Made by a program: the position numbers and the translations under genes. A DNA stretch of 64,000 nt from Nitrospira sp. (GTDB taxonomy: Bacteria > Nitrospirota > Nitrospiria > Nitrospirales > Nitrospiraceae): positions 1-64,000 of the forward strand of contig JAHFEW010000013.1 in assembly GCA_023248215.1 (NCBI GenBank), given 5' to 3'. Below the pieces are notes generated by a model, which saw nothing but the letters and a program-made list of their open reading frames with translations, was not told where the DNA came from and ran no database searches. Positions within the stretch are counted from its first letter, which is position 1; every line of letters begins with the position of its first letter. Positions 1 through 7,882 of this stretch are shown piece by piece.

Positions 1-34
1 GCAGAGAGTCAGAATTGCGGAACAAGTGACGGCG

Positions 35-946
35 CTAGTCGGCGCGTTTGAGCCGCGCCGACTGCCACCCGACCAGCCAGACACCGGCGAGGATGAGGAC
101 AATTCCCACGACCTCCCGCACCCCGATCGCTTCATCCAACACCAAAGCCGACAAGAGCAGCGCCGACACCGGAATGAGATTGACGAACACCCCAGCCCGG
201 GAAGGCCCCACCCCCTTTACTCCATACAGCCAGGCTTGTTGCCCCAAGGCAGTCGCAAACACAATGAGATAAAGCAAGGCCAGCCAGCCGGAGAATGGCA
301 CCACAGCAGGCCCGGACAGCAGCAGTTTCTGATCGGTCCAGAGAAGAGGAATCTGCGGCAGCAAAGAGAACAACAACGTCGTCCAGTTGACGGTCAGCGG
401 AGACAGCCGCTCCATCACCTGTCGGCCCCCAATGGAATACAGTGCCCAGCTGACAAGTCCCAACAGTACCAATATGCCGCCTAACCAGGGGTTTTCCCCG
501 CTCGGCGCGCTCCCTCCAACACCGGACACGAGGGCCACACCCGCGAAGGATACCGCGCAACCGGCCGCGACCGTCCTAAAGGGAATGTCACGCACGAATA
601 GAGAGGAGAGCAAGGCCGTAATGACCGGGCTGGCGCCGATAATGACCCCGGCGGTGGAGGCGCCGACGTAGCGGAGCCCGAACAACGTCAGGAGGTGGTT
701 GCCGAGCACTCCGAACCCCAACAGAGATAGAAGCCTGAGGTCGCGAGTCGTGAATGTGGTGCGGCTGCCTTCGGTCCACCACCAAAGAGGAATCAAGATC
801 GCCAGCGCGCCGACTCCACGCAGGACAGACGTCTCCACCGTCGAGAATGCCCCGAGCGCCAGCTTTTGCCCCACGATCGAACCGCCCCACACCAGCGCCG
901 ATATGGTGAGGGCGGCGTAGGCTGCGAACGCCGTCGGTTTCTCCAT
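35..946 (-). CDS. DMT-family transporter (EamA)
   Basis: Inner-membrane permease of the drug/metabolite transporter superfamily, probably exporting a small metabolite; the substrate cannot be read from sequence. About 303 residues, almost entirely hydrophobic, with roughly ten predicted helices in two EamA repeats (about residues 8-135 and 150-290) and a short basic cytoplasmic tail ending KRAD. The ATG at 946 has AAGGGA eight bases upstream and is preferred over an in-frame GTG at 952. It lies about 20 bases downstream of the O-methyltransferase gene on the same strand, so the two are probably co-transcribed. Confidence 0.85.
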   Translation of the reverse strand: MEKPTAFAAYAALTISALVWGGSIVGQKLALGAFSTVETSVLRGVGALAILIPLWWWTEGSRTTFTTRDLRLLSLLGFGVLGNHLLTLFGLRYVGASTAGVIIGASPVITALLSSLFVRDIPFRTVAAGCAVSFAGVALVSGVGGSAPSGENPWLGGILVLLGLVSWALYSIGGRQVMERLSPLTVNWTTLLFSLLPQIPLLWTDQKLLLSGPAVVPFSGWLALLYLIVFATALGQQAWLYGVKGVGPSRAGVFVNLIPVSALLLSALVLDEAIGVREVVGIVLILAGVWLVGWQSARLKRAD

Positions 947-966
947 ACGCACGATCCCTTAGCCGC

Positions 967-1629
967 TCACGACGGTTTCTGCGGGGTCGGCGTCGGTGTG
1001 ATCACCCAAATCCCGTCTCGGATGGTCGCCAACACGGCGGTCACACGAGAATCGCCTGCCACCACTCGATTGAGCTGCTGAATCGCCGCAGTACGGTCGT
1101 CCGGCGGGGGATCGCGCAGCACCTCTCCGTCCCATAACACGTTGTCGATGAGGATCACTCCGCGAGGGGACACCAACTCCATTGCGCGATGATAATAATT
1201 CACATAATTCTGTTTGTCGGCATCGATAAAAATCAGGTCGAAGGCCCCCTCTAACTCACCCATCGTTTCCAAGGCCGGCCCCATGCGGACCTCGATCTTG
1301 CGGCCATGCGGCGATTGTGTGAAGAATCGACGGGCAACGGCGGCAGATTCCTCATCCACTTCGCACGTGACCACGCGGCCCTGCTCGGGCAGCGCTTCGG
1401 CAAAACAGAGCGCGCTGTATCCCGTAAACATGCCGATTTCCAACACCCGCGTGGCCTGCACCAGGCGGGTCATCATATGCAAAAACGCACCTTCCAGCGG
1501 GCCGACGAGCATGCGGGCGAATTCCATCGTCCGTTCCGTTTCCTCGCGTAGCGCCAAGCGAATCGGGGATTCCGGCAAGGAATGGGCGGCGGCATAGGCG
1601 TCAATCTTCGGCAGAACTAGATCGGCCAT
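967..1629 (-). CDS. SAM-dependent O-methyltransferase, CCoAMT-like
   Basis: Class I methyltransferase of the caffeoyl-CoA/catechol O-methyltransferase family (220 residues, usual size), transferring methyl from SAM to a catechol-type hydroxyl. The SAM-binding stretch VLEIGMFTGYSALCFAEAL is followed by the acidic segment CEVDEES; the metal-site motif DLIFIDADKQNYVNYY and the later IDNVLWDG are typical of the divalent-metal-dependent group. An upstream in-frame ATG at 1683 exists, but the ATG at 1629 has GGAG at good spacing and gives the usual N-terminus. It is divergent from the M32 peptidase gene. The natural acceptor is unknown. Confidence 0.85.
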   Translation of the reverse strand: MADLVLPKIDAYAAAHSLPESPIRLALREETERTMEFARMLVGPLEGAFLHMMTRLVQATRVLEIGMFTGYSALCFAEALPEQGRVVTCEVDEESAAVARRFFTQSPHGRKIEVRMGPALETMGELEGAFDLIFIDADKQNYVNYYHRAMELVSPRGVILIDNVLWDGEVLRDPPPDDRTAAIQQLNRVVAGDSRVTAVLATIRDGIWVITPTPTPQKPS

Positions 1630-1715
1630 CGATTTCACTCCGTGAGAGAGTTGTGCGACAATTCGCCTCAGCCGCGGGATCATAACACGGTCTTACCGGG
1701 AGAAGGAGCGAGAAG

Positions 1716-3248
1716 GTGAAGACACTGACGACATTGGAACCACTGACGATTCGACTATTGGAAATCCGACGTATCCAGAGCGCCGCTTCGGTGTTGTCGT
1801 GGGACCAGGAAACCTACATGCCCGCAGGCGGCGGCGCCGCTCGAGCCGAACAGATTGCCACCCTCGAAGGCCTCGCGCATCAGAAACTCGTGTCCGACGA
1901 GGTCGAGCGTCTGCTGGGCAAGTGGATTGATCCCGCCACCGGCGAGGCCGCCGAAAGCCCGACCGAAAGTTGGGATGAACCGTCGCGGGCACTTTTGAGG
2001 GAAATCTGGCGCGATTTCAGCCGCGCCAAGAAACTCCCGTCGGACTTCGTGATCCGCCTGAGTCGCGAGTGTTCCTTGGCCCAACAGGCCTGGGTGACGG
2101 CACGAGAAGAGAGCCGCTTCTCAAAGTTTCTGCCGTCGCTGAAGACGGTGCTCGACCTCAAACGCGACGAGGCTCGGTATTTGGGCTACCGGGATTCACC
2201 CTATGATGCGCTGATGGATACCTACGAGCCTGGAGCGACCATCGCCCAGCTCACACCGCTGTTTGCTCGACTGCGGGAACGTCTCGTCCCGCTTTTGAAG
2301 CGCGTGCAGGCCAGTGCCGTCACCATCGACGACAGCTGCCTGCACCAGAGCTTCGACCAGTCACGGCAGCTTGAGTTTGGACGGCTCGTCCTTGTAGCCA
2401 TGGGGTACGATTTCGAGCGTGGCCGTCTCGACCTGTCGGCCCATCCGTTCACGACCTCTTTTCATCCCACCGATGTCCGCGTGACGACGCGTGTCTTCGA
2501 AAAGGATCTACCCTCCTGCCTGTTCAGTTGCATTCATGAAGGTGGCCACGGCCTGTACGATCAGGGGCTGGATCCTCGTTACTATGGCACGCCCCTCGGC
2601 GAATCCCTTTCACTCGGTTTCCATGAAAGCCAGTCGCGACTCTGGGAGAATTGTGTGGGCCGGTCGCACGCGTTCTGGCGTTGTTTCTATCCGATCTTGC
2701 AGCAGACCTTTCGGCAGCAGCTGACAGATGTGCCTCTCGATAGGTTCTATGCCGCGATCAACCGGGCCGCCCCGACGCTGATCCGCGTCGAAGCAGACGA
2801 ACTGACCTATAACCTACACATTATGCTACGCGTCGAAATCGAACAGGCCCTCATCGAGGGGCGGGCGCAACCTGAGGACTTACCCGGCCTATGGAATGAG
2901 AAGATGCAATCCTATCTGGGCATCGTGCCCGAGCGGGATGCCGATGGCGTTCTCCAGGACGTGCACTGGTCGATGGGGGCCTTTGGGTACTTCCCGACCT
3001 ATACCTTAGGCAATCTCTACTCCGTACAGTTTTTCGAGCAAGCGAAACAGGAACTTCCGCAGTTGGACGAGGACATGGCAACAGGGCAGTTGCTGCCGCT
3101 CAGACGATGGCTGGAACAGAAAATCCACCGGTGGGGACGCATGTTCACCCCCGATCATCTGGCTCGGCGTGTGACTGGGTCCGGGGTGAACCCGGAGCCG
3201 TTTCTGCACTATCTCGAAGAGAAGTATGGAGCGCTGTATCGGCTCTGA
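1716..3248 (+). CDS. Carboxypeptidase Taq, M32 family
   Basis: Cytosolic zinc carboxypeptidase of family M32 (510 residues, normal for the family) that removes C-terminal residues from peptides. The zinc motif HEGGH is at about residues 274-278, and the third ligand is expected at Glu304 in HESQSR. The family motifs SWDQETYMP (N-terminus) and DELTYNLHI (about residue 353) are present, and there is no signal peptide. The start is a GTG preceded by GAAGGAG. It stands alone: the upstream gene is divergent and 450 bases without a gene follow. Confidence 0.93.
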   Translation: MKTLTTLEPLTIRLLEIRRIQSAASVLSWDQETYMPAGGGAARAEQIATLEGLAHQKLVSDEVERLLGKWIDPATGEAAESPTESWDEPSRALLREIWRDFSRAKKLPSDFVIRLSRECSLAQQAWVTAREESRFSKFLPSLKTVLDLKRDEARYLGYRDSPYDALMDTYEPGATIAQLTPLFARLRERLVPLLKRVQASAVTIDDSCLHQSFDQSRQLEFGRLVLVAMGYDFERGRLDLSAHPFTTSFHPTDVRVTTRVFEKDLPSCLFSCIHEGGHGLYDQGLDPRYYGTPLGESLSLGFHESQSRLWENCVGRSHAFWRCFYPILQQTFRQQLTDVPLDRFYAAINRAAPTLIRVEADELTYNLHIMLRVEIEQALIEGRAQPEDLPGLWNEKMQSYLGIVPERDADGVLQDVHWSMGAFGYFPTYTLGNLYSVQFFEQAKQELPQLDEDMATGQLLPLRRWLEQKIHRWGRMFTPDHLARRVTGSGVNPEPFLHYLEEKYGALYRL

Positions 3249-3705
3249 TCACACCGACCTCTCTTCTCAGCTAGCACCGCCCCTGCCCCAGCCTTGCCCG
3301 AGATGGTCATCCGATAAACCTTCCAGGGCCCCTGACCATTCCAGGTTCTCACCCTAGCAATCTAACCTGGGTCGCACTAGAGCCGATCAGCTCTATGTCA
3401 TGCATCGACACATCTGCTATATGTCACGCACGTTCTCGTAAGGGTCTCCCCTGAGGTACAAACTAGCTGGGTGACCGACTGATTCTCAGTGTGCCGACAA
3501 ATCCCTCCGACACCTACCTTGGCCGGGAGGGGATGTTGTGGAAGCGCACGGCCTTGCCTTCGCTGCCCCTTCCACACAGAGAACATCAGGAGCAACAGCT
3601 CGACCTCGGTCGGGTTTCAAATCGTGAGAGACCACGGTGAGGACCGGTCAAGACAGGTCCGTGCTATGCGCAAAGAGAATTCATAAGTTGGAATCGTTCC
3701 AGGAT
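3249..3705. other. Intergenic stretch without a recognised gene
   Basis: I see no convincing coding region in either strand. It holds a small inverted repeat (TAGAGC/GCTCTA, 3378-3395) followed by two imperfect direct copies of CTATGTCA. No clear promoter or terminator was recognised. It may be degenerate sequence next to the broken response-regulator gene. Confidence 0.4.
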
Positions 3706-4373
3706 ATGAGCCCTCTCCGATCTGACATCAGTATTTTGATCGCGGATGATCACGCGCTGGTCCGTCGAGGCCTGAGAGAGTTCCTCCGGGACTTCTTCGT
3801 CGAGGACGGGTTGGCGCCCCATATCATAGAAACGGGCTCGGCCCAGAATGCCATTGCGCAGATCCGCGCAACCGCCTGGGATCTCGTCATTCTAGATCTG
3901 AACTTGCCTGACATGCCGGGACTGGAGATTCTGCGCATTCTCAAATCTCTGCAACCCACGGCAGCCGTGCTGGTTGTGAGCATCTATGCCGAAGAACACT
4001 ATGCCACTCGTGCGGTTCGGGCCGGCGCACTCGGCTACCTGACGAAAGACACAGGCCCGCAGGAACTCCGCACAGCAGTCTCGGCCTCCTGCAAGATGAA
4101 CACTATCTCCGCTCTCATGGAACCGAACGCATACTGGACACAGTGCCGAACCGGAATGCCCCGTGCGCCGACGCCCTTCCGGCAGTGCTGTTGGACTGAG
4201 AGGTTGAGGTTCTCCAATGGATTGCACCGGGGCGACGTTTGACCGACATTGCAGAGCACCTGAACTTGAGCATCAAAACGGTGAGCACCTCTCGCACGCG
4301 GCTGCGCATCAAGCTCGGGCTGAGAACCACCGCGGAGCTGATTCGGTACGCCCTGGATCAACAATTAGTCTGA
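3706..4373 (+). pseudogene. NarL/FixJ-type response regulator, frameshifted with an internal stop
   Basis: The N-terminal receiver is intact in frame from ATG 3706: acidic pair in LIADDHALVRRG, phospho-acceptor Asp in LVILDLNLPDMPG, Lys in GYLTKD. Just after LRTAV (about 4075-4090) the reading continues one frame away, as after a 1-base loss: the second frame gives LLQDEHYLRSHGTERILDTV and then a complete LuxR-type HTH (EVEVLQWIAPGRRL, DIAEHLNLSIKTVS, TAELIRYAL) to a stop at 4371-4373. In that frame an in-frame TGA at 4197-4199 stands where the family has Arg (CGA) before EVEVL. So there are two separate lesions. The truncated open frame would give only the receiver plus junk. No partner histidine kinase is adjacent. 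Confidence 0.85.
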
Positions 4374-4509
4374 CGCTAGATCGTAATCGTGAGGAAGAGC
4401 CCATTCGCCAGGACAGACCCCTTCAAATCGGGCTGGCACCTGTGATCGGTTCAATGACGGCCGCACAGTCGTCGCTCACCATGAACCACGACCCTCGTTT
4501 TGGAGAATT

Positions 4510-4896
4510 ATGGCCAATATCCTCGTCGTGAACGCTGACCCGAACCTGAAGCGACTCATCAAGCTGGCCCTGCCGGGGATGGAACACTTTGTCCGACACA
4601 GTGCCACCTTGCAGACGGCCCACGTTCAGCCCTTGTCATCCAAACTCGACCTCGTCATCGCCCGTCTCGTGGCGGAGGACGATCAAGGCCCGGAGAACCT
4701 TGTGGAACTCCGACAGACCTTCCCGACCGCTCGCCTGATCGTCACGGCTGCGCTCCACGATCCCGCCCAGGAAGGTGAAAAGTTTCAGCGCGTCGTACGC
4801 GAGCTCCAGATCGAGTACTGCTTGCTCGAACCGGTTGCGACAGACTCGATCTTACACACCATTCAGGCGGCACTCGCTCTCCCCAGGCGCGCCTAA
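4510..4896 (+). CDS. Receiver-like protein lacking the phosphorylation site
   Basis: A 128-residue single-domain protein with the hydrophobic pattern of a CheY-like receiver (MANILVVNADPN, then KLDLVIARLV, then ARLIVTAAL, then CLLEPV). The first acidic patch is reduced to one Asp, the usual phospho-acceptor Asp after the third strand is replaced (IARL instead of LLDL), and the conserved Lys before Pro is Glu. It is therefore unlikely to be phosphorylated normally and may be a protein-binding pseudo-receiver. No output domain. It lies between two LuxR-type regulators, one of them broken. Function unknown. Confidence 0.6.
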   Translation: MANILVVNADPNLKRLIKLALPGMEHFVRHSATLQTAHVQPLSSKLDLVIARLVAEDDQGPENLVELRQTFPTARLIVTAALHDPAQEGEKFQRVVRELQIEYCLLEPVATDSILHTIQAALALPRRA

Positions 4897-5209
4897 CCCA
4901 GATTCCTTCGATCCAATGGTGAGCCACGCTCCCGAAGAGATCGCACGCCACTGGCTTCCATTAAAACAGAGGCTACAGTCGTCGGCCGGCCCGCGTCCTG
5001 AATAAACATCACCGGCTCAATGGCATGCGCCCCGACGACCCGCACCCACCTCTCTCCCCATGGCTGAATTCATGCGGCCATTTGCATAGTAGCCAACAGG
5101 CTAGCTATACATACGTACGCTTTTTGTTGACACGGCAACCAGACCTCTCCCTAATTTAAGTACGGCTTGGGATCTGATACAGTATCTCTGACAAGAAGGT
5201 GATCAGACA
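4897..5209. other. Non-coding gap before the LuxR-type gene
   Basis: No gene recognised in most of this stretch. Its right part carries the putative promoter, a small palindrome GATACAGTATC (5176-5186) and a near-perfect Shine-Dalgarno for the next gene. Confidence 0.5.
5127..5157 (+). promoter_or_regulatory. Putative sigma-70-type promoter
   Basis: TTGACA at 5127-5132 and TAATTT at 5152-5157 (spacer 19, or 18 to CTAATT), upstream of the LuxR-type gene. The long spacer makes this tentative. Confidence 0.4.
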
Positions 5210-5557
5210 GTGATCCCCTCTTGTCCAAAACAGACAACTGTCAGAGCCACGGTTCAATTTCCTCGCCGACTGCAGCTTATGGCCAACCCAGTTCGCCGCT
5301 CCAAAACACGACCATCCCGGGTTGCCGCCGCACCCCTTTCGCCCTATCAACGGCCGATCGGATTGACCAAACGCGAGCAGATGATTCTTAACCACGTGTG
5401 GCTGGGCGCCCAAAATCAGGACATCGCCGAGGAACTCCGTATCAGCGTCCGCACCGTGGAAGCTCACCGTGCCATGATTATGAGAAAGTTCGGTGTGACG
5501 AACGTGGCGCAACTGCTTCGTGCCGCCTTGCTGGGCGGAGTACTCGAACTCCGATAG
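5210..5557 (+). CDS. Orphan LuxR/GerE-type HTH regulator
   Basis: A 115-residue DNA-binding protein with no receiver or ligand domain. A basic, probably disordered N-terminus of about 50 residues is followed by a GerE-type HTH: LTKREQMILNHVWLGAQNQD, IAEELRISVRTVEAHR, then LLRAAL. The GTG at 5210 is supported by AAGAAGGTGATC at 5193-5204, which differs from the full anti-SD complement by one base; the in-frame ATG at 5279 has no Shine-Dalgarno. Being HTH only, it could bind DNA constitutively or pair with a separate receiver such as the pseudo-receiver protein upstream. That pairing is inference only. Confidence 0.8.
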   Translation: MIPSCPKQTTVRATVQFPRRLQLMANPVRRSKTRPSRVAAAPLSPYQRPIGLTKREQMILNHVWLGAQNQDIAEELRISVRTVEAHRAMIMRKFGVTNVAQLLRAALLGGVLELR

Positions 5558-5589
5558 TCTGACGAGCTGCCTCTTCGGCAGAATCCGCG

Positions 5590-6153
5590 TCAATAGCCCA
5601 TCGCGAGATTCAACTTGACTGAGTGGCTCGCCGGCAGGGTGAATTCAGTCGGCACTTCGATCCGGGCAGGAACCAATAAGGTCGTATGAAACACGATGTC
5701 GCGGATCGGAATCTTGAATTCCGGTTGTTGCGGCGTACTCAACTCGACCGATTCGACGGATTGCGTGATAGCGGTGACATCCTGCGGCCCGTAGGTAGTG
5801 ATCACCGCCTGCATGAGATCCCGCACCTTCTCGTTGGTGTCGTTCCCTTCAACCCCTTTCATCAGCAGCGGAATGACTTCGTCGCGGACCTGGTCGGAAG
5901 GACTAAAGTTCTCGATCCGTTCCTTGCGCCGAAGAGACGTCAGATCATTGTCGAGATCTCTACTGAATGCGCCATAGGCAAAACGAACAAACTCGAAATG
6001 AAACCCCTTCACGCCCTTCCCGAACATCTGGAGCTCGCAGAGAAAACACAGCTGCTGGAGTTTGACATCACTCAGCAGTCCGTACGGCTCGGCCAGCGAC
6101 AACACATAGAGGAGCAACGCCCGATCGACCGTCATTTCATGAGGTTTCCGCAC
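5590..6153 (-). CDS. Panacea/DUF4065 (SocA-like) domain protein
   Basis: A 187-residue soluble protein whose first 90 residues fit the SocA/DUF4065 'Panacea' pattern: LYVLSLAEPYGLLSDVKLQQ, then FCELQMFGKGV, then FEFVRFAYGAFS, then DLDNDLTSL. In other bacteria this domain acts as an antitoxin-like or proteolysis-adaptor module. No toxin-like ORF is adjacent, so a toxin-antitoxin role is not supported here. The C-terminal half is not recognised. The start is GTG 6153 with AAGGAG upstream. It is divergent from fur. Confidence 0.6.
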   Translation of the reverse strand: MRKPHEMTVDRALLLYVLSLAEPYGLLSDVKLQQLCFLCELQMFGKGVKGFHFEFVRFAYGAFSRDLDNDLTSLRRKERIENFSPSDQVRDEVIPLLMKGVEGNDTNEKVRDLMQAVITTYGPQDVTAITQSVESVELSTPQQPEFKIPIRDIVFHTTLLVPARIEVPTEFTLPASHSVKLNLAMGY

Positions 6154-6251
6154 GTGCCGATTCTCCTTCGATCTTCTGCAACCGGATAGGACTATAGACG
6201 CGTGAATTTCTATTCGTCAATCGAGGATCGCCCGTTTTCTCTTCACACCTC

Positions 6252-6281
6252 TTGACCCATTGAGGCACTTTCGTCTTTAAT
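6252..6281 (+). promoter_or_regulatory. Putative fur promoter
   Basis: TTGACC (6252-6257) and TTTAAT (6276-6281) with an 18-base spacer, 28 bases before the fur ATG. No convincing Fur box overlaps it. Confidence 0.5.
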
Positions 6282-6309
6282 GAGGTTCTTTTAGCCCTGT
6301 CCATTCGCC

Positions 6310-6741
6310 ATGAGTAAAGACCTCAAAGAAATGGAAGTGCTTCGCCAGCACCTGGCGAAGCATCAACTCAAGCTGACCCGCCAGCGGGAACTGATCCTGA
6401 CGGCCTTCTTGCGGCAGGAACACGTCACGGCTGAAGTCATGTATCACCAACTCGCCAAGAAGGATCCCCATCTGGGTCTCGCCACCATCTACCGCACACT
6501 GAACCTATTCTGCGAAGCAGGCATGGCCCAGGCCCGGCATTTTGGCTCGCAGACTCAATACGACAATATCTCGCACAAGGGCCATCACGATCACCTCATC
6601 TGTACCGGGTGCGGAACGATTGTGGAGTTCGAGAATTGCGAGATCGAACGGTTGCAGGAGGAGGTGGCGACTAAAAACGGCTTCGTCATCCAAACCCACC
6701 GACTGGAACTGTACGGCCTCTGTTCCCGTTGCCGCCATTGA
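6310..6741 (+). CDS. fur: Fur-family ferric uptake regulator
   Basis: A 143-residue metal-dependent repressor. An N-terminal winged helix (residues about 8-85, with the recognition segment HLGLATIYRTLNLF) is followed by a dimerisation/metal domain with the His cluster HKGHHDHLICTGCG and two CxxC pairs (C98/C101 and C138/C141) for structural zinc. The family includes Fur, Zur and PerR. The neighbourhood (ferric ABC importer directly downstream, TonB system, two bacterioferritins, Fur-box-like sites) supports an iron sensor. It probably controls the operon starting at 14393. Confidence 0.88.
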   Translation: MSKDLKEMEVLRQHLAKHQLKLTRQRELILTAFLRQEHVTAEVMYHQLAKKDPHLGLATIYRTLNLFCEAGMAQARHFGSQTQYDNISHKGHHDHLICTGCGTIVEFENCEIERLQEEVATKNGFVIQTHRLELYGLCSRCRH

Positions 6742-6793
6742 CGAACCGCTTCCTGATCCAGTATCATCTTGAGACGGTTTATCAATTTCAAAT

Positions 6794-6815
6794 AGGACAG
6801 CCTGCGGGCTGTCCT
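6794..6815. other. Perfect 9-bp hairpin between fur and the ferric-binding protein gene
   Basis: AGGACAGCC / GGCTGTCCT arms with a TGCG loop. There is no U-run after it on the plus strand, so it is not a typical intrinsic terminator. It lies just upstream of the Shine-Dalgarno GGAGG (6823-6827) and could affect mRNA stability or act as a weak terminator for fur. Confidence 0.5.
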
Positions 6816-6835
6816 CAGACGTGGAGGCATGCCGC

Positions 6836-7867
6836 ATGGCTTCATTCCCTCGCGCAATCTTGGCTCTGACTTTTGTCCTCGGAGCACTGGGTGTATCCCA
6901 ACTCACCACGGCTACCGCGGCCGCTGCCGACAAACTCGTCGTGTACTCGGGTCGCGCGGAACGGCTCATCAAACCTGTTTTGGACGAATTCCAATCGAAA
7001 AGCGGCATCCAGATCGAACTCCTGTCCTCCGGAACGACCGAGTTGGTCAACCGATTGCAGGCTGAAGGTGACCACACCCCAGCCGACGTGTTCCTGACGA
7101 ACGATGCCGGCAGCCTCGAACATGCGCGAGAACTCAAACTGCTCAGGCCCATGAATATGCGGGAGGTCGAACGGGCCATTCCCTCGCAATTCCGCGCGCC
7201 CGACAACAGCTGGATCGGCCTTTCCGGCCGATTCTGGATTATCGTCTACAACACGACCTTGGCGAAGCCTGCTCAGATCAAGTCACTGCTTGATCTTTCC
7301 CAACCACAATGGAAAGACAAAATTGCCATTCCCAATTCCGGCAGCGAGTATCTGCAAGCAGGCGTGTCGGTCATCAAGGCGACCTTCGGAGACGAGCGGA
7401 CGAAACAATTTCTCCAAGGCCTCAAGACCAACGCGGGCACGCAGGTGTATCAGAAAAGCTCGCAGATCGTGGAGGCTGTGGCCAAAGGACAAGTTGCGGT
7501 AGGAATCGTAAACCACTACTACATTTATCGCCATCTCGCCACACAACCGACGGCGCCGATCGCAGCCTTAATGCCCGATCAGCAAGAAGGCGGCATGGGC
7601 GCTATTATGAATGTGTCCGGAATTGGGGTCACACGCGCCTCGAAACACGTCGACAGCGCCAAACTCCTCATTGAATTCCTGGTCGCCCAAGCCGGCCAGA
7701 AATTGTTTGCCGACCTTGATAAAGAGTATCCTCTGCATCCGGATGTGAAAGCCGACCCGGCGCTCGTCGACCGGCATGCCTTCCGTGCTGCACTCGTTCC
7801 ACTGGCCCGACTCGCCGAATTGCGCGAGCCGACCCTCACCCTGATCGAGCAGGTCGGCCTTCGCTGA
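6836..7867 (+). CDS. fbpA: Ferric iron ABC transporter, periplasmic binding protein (FbpA/FutA type)
   Basis: Periplasmic Fe(III)-binding protein of 343 residues that delivers iron to the permease encoded next. It has a signal peptide over residues 1 to about 30 (hydrophobic ALTFVLGALGV, cleavage near TAAAA), then the family start KLVVYSGRAERLIKPVLDEF. The segment VAVGIVNHYYIYRHL contains the Tyr-Tyr pair used for Fe(III) coordination in FbpA/FutA proteins. ATG 6836 has GGAGG at good spacing. It is followed closely by permease and ATPase genes, forming fbpABC. Confidence 0.9.
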   Translation: MASFPRAILALTFVLGALGVSQLTTATAAAADKLVVYSGRAERLIKPVLDEFQSKSGIQIELLSSGTTELVNRLQAEGDHTPADVFLTNDAGSLEHARELKLLRPMNMREVERAIPSQFRAPDNSWIGLSGRFWIIVYNTTLAKPAQIKSLLDLSQPQWKDKIAIPNSGSEYLQAGVSVIKATFGDERTKQFLQGLKTNAGTQVYQKSSQIVEAVAKGQVAVGIVNHYYIYRHLATQPTAPIAALMPDQQEGGMGAIMNVSGIGVTRASKHVDSAKLLIEFLVAQAGQKLFADLDKEYPLHPDVKADPALVDRHAFRAALVPLARLAELREPTLTLIEQVGLR

Positions 7868-7882
7868 ACTCGTCCATTGATT

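Noticed and set aside
5590-6153. Toxin-antitoxin pair around the Panacea-domain protein
   Set aside because: No small toxin-like ORF adjoins it; fur and a LuxR-type gene are the neighbours.
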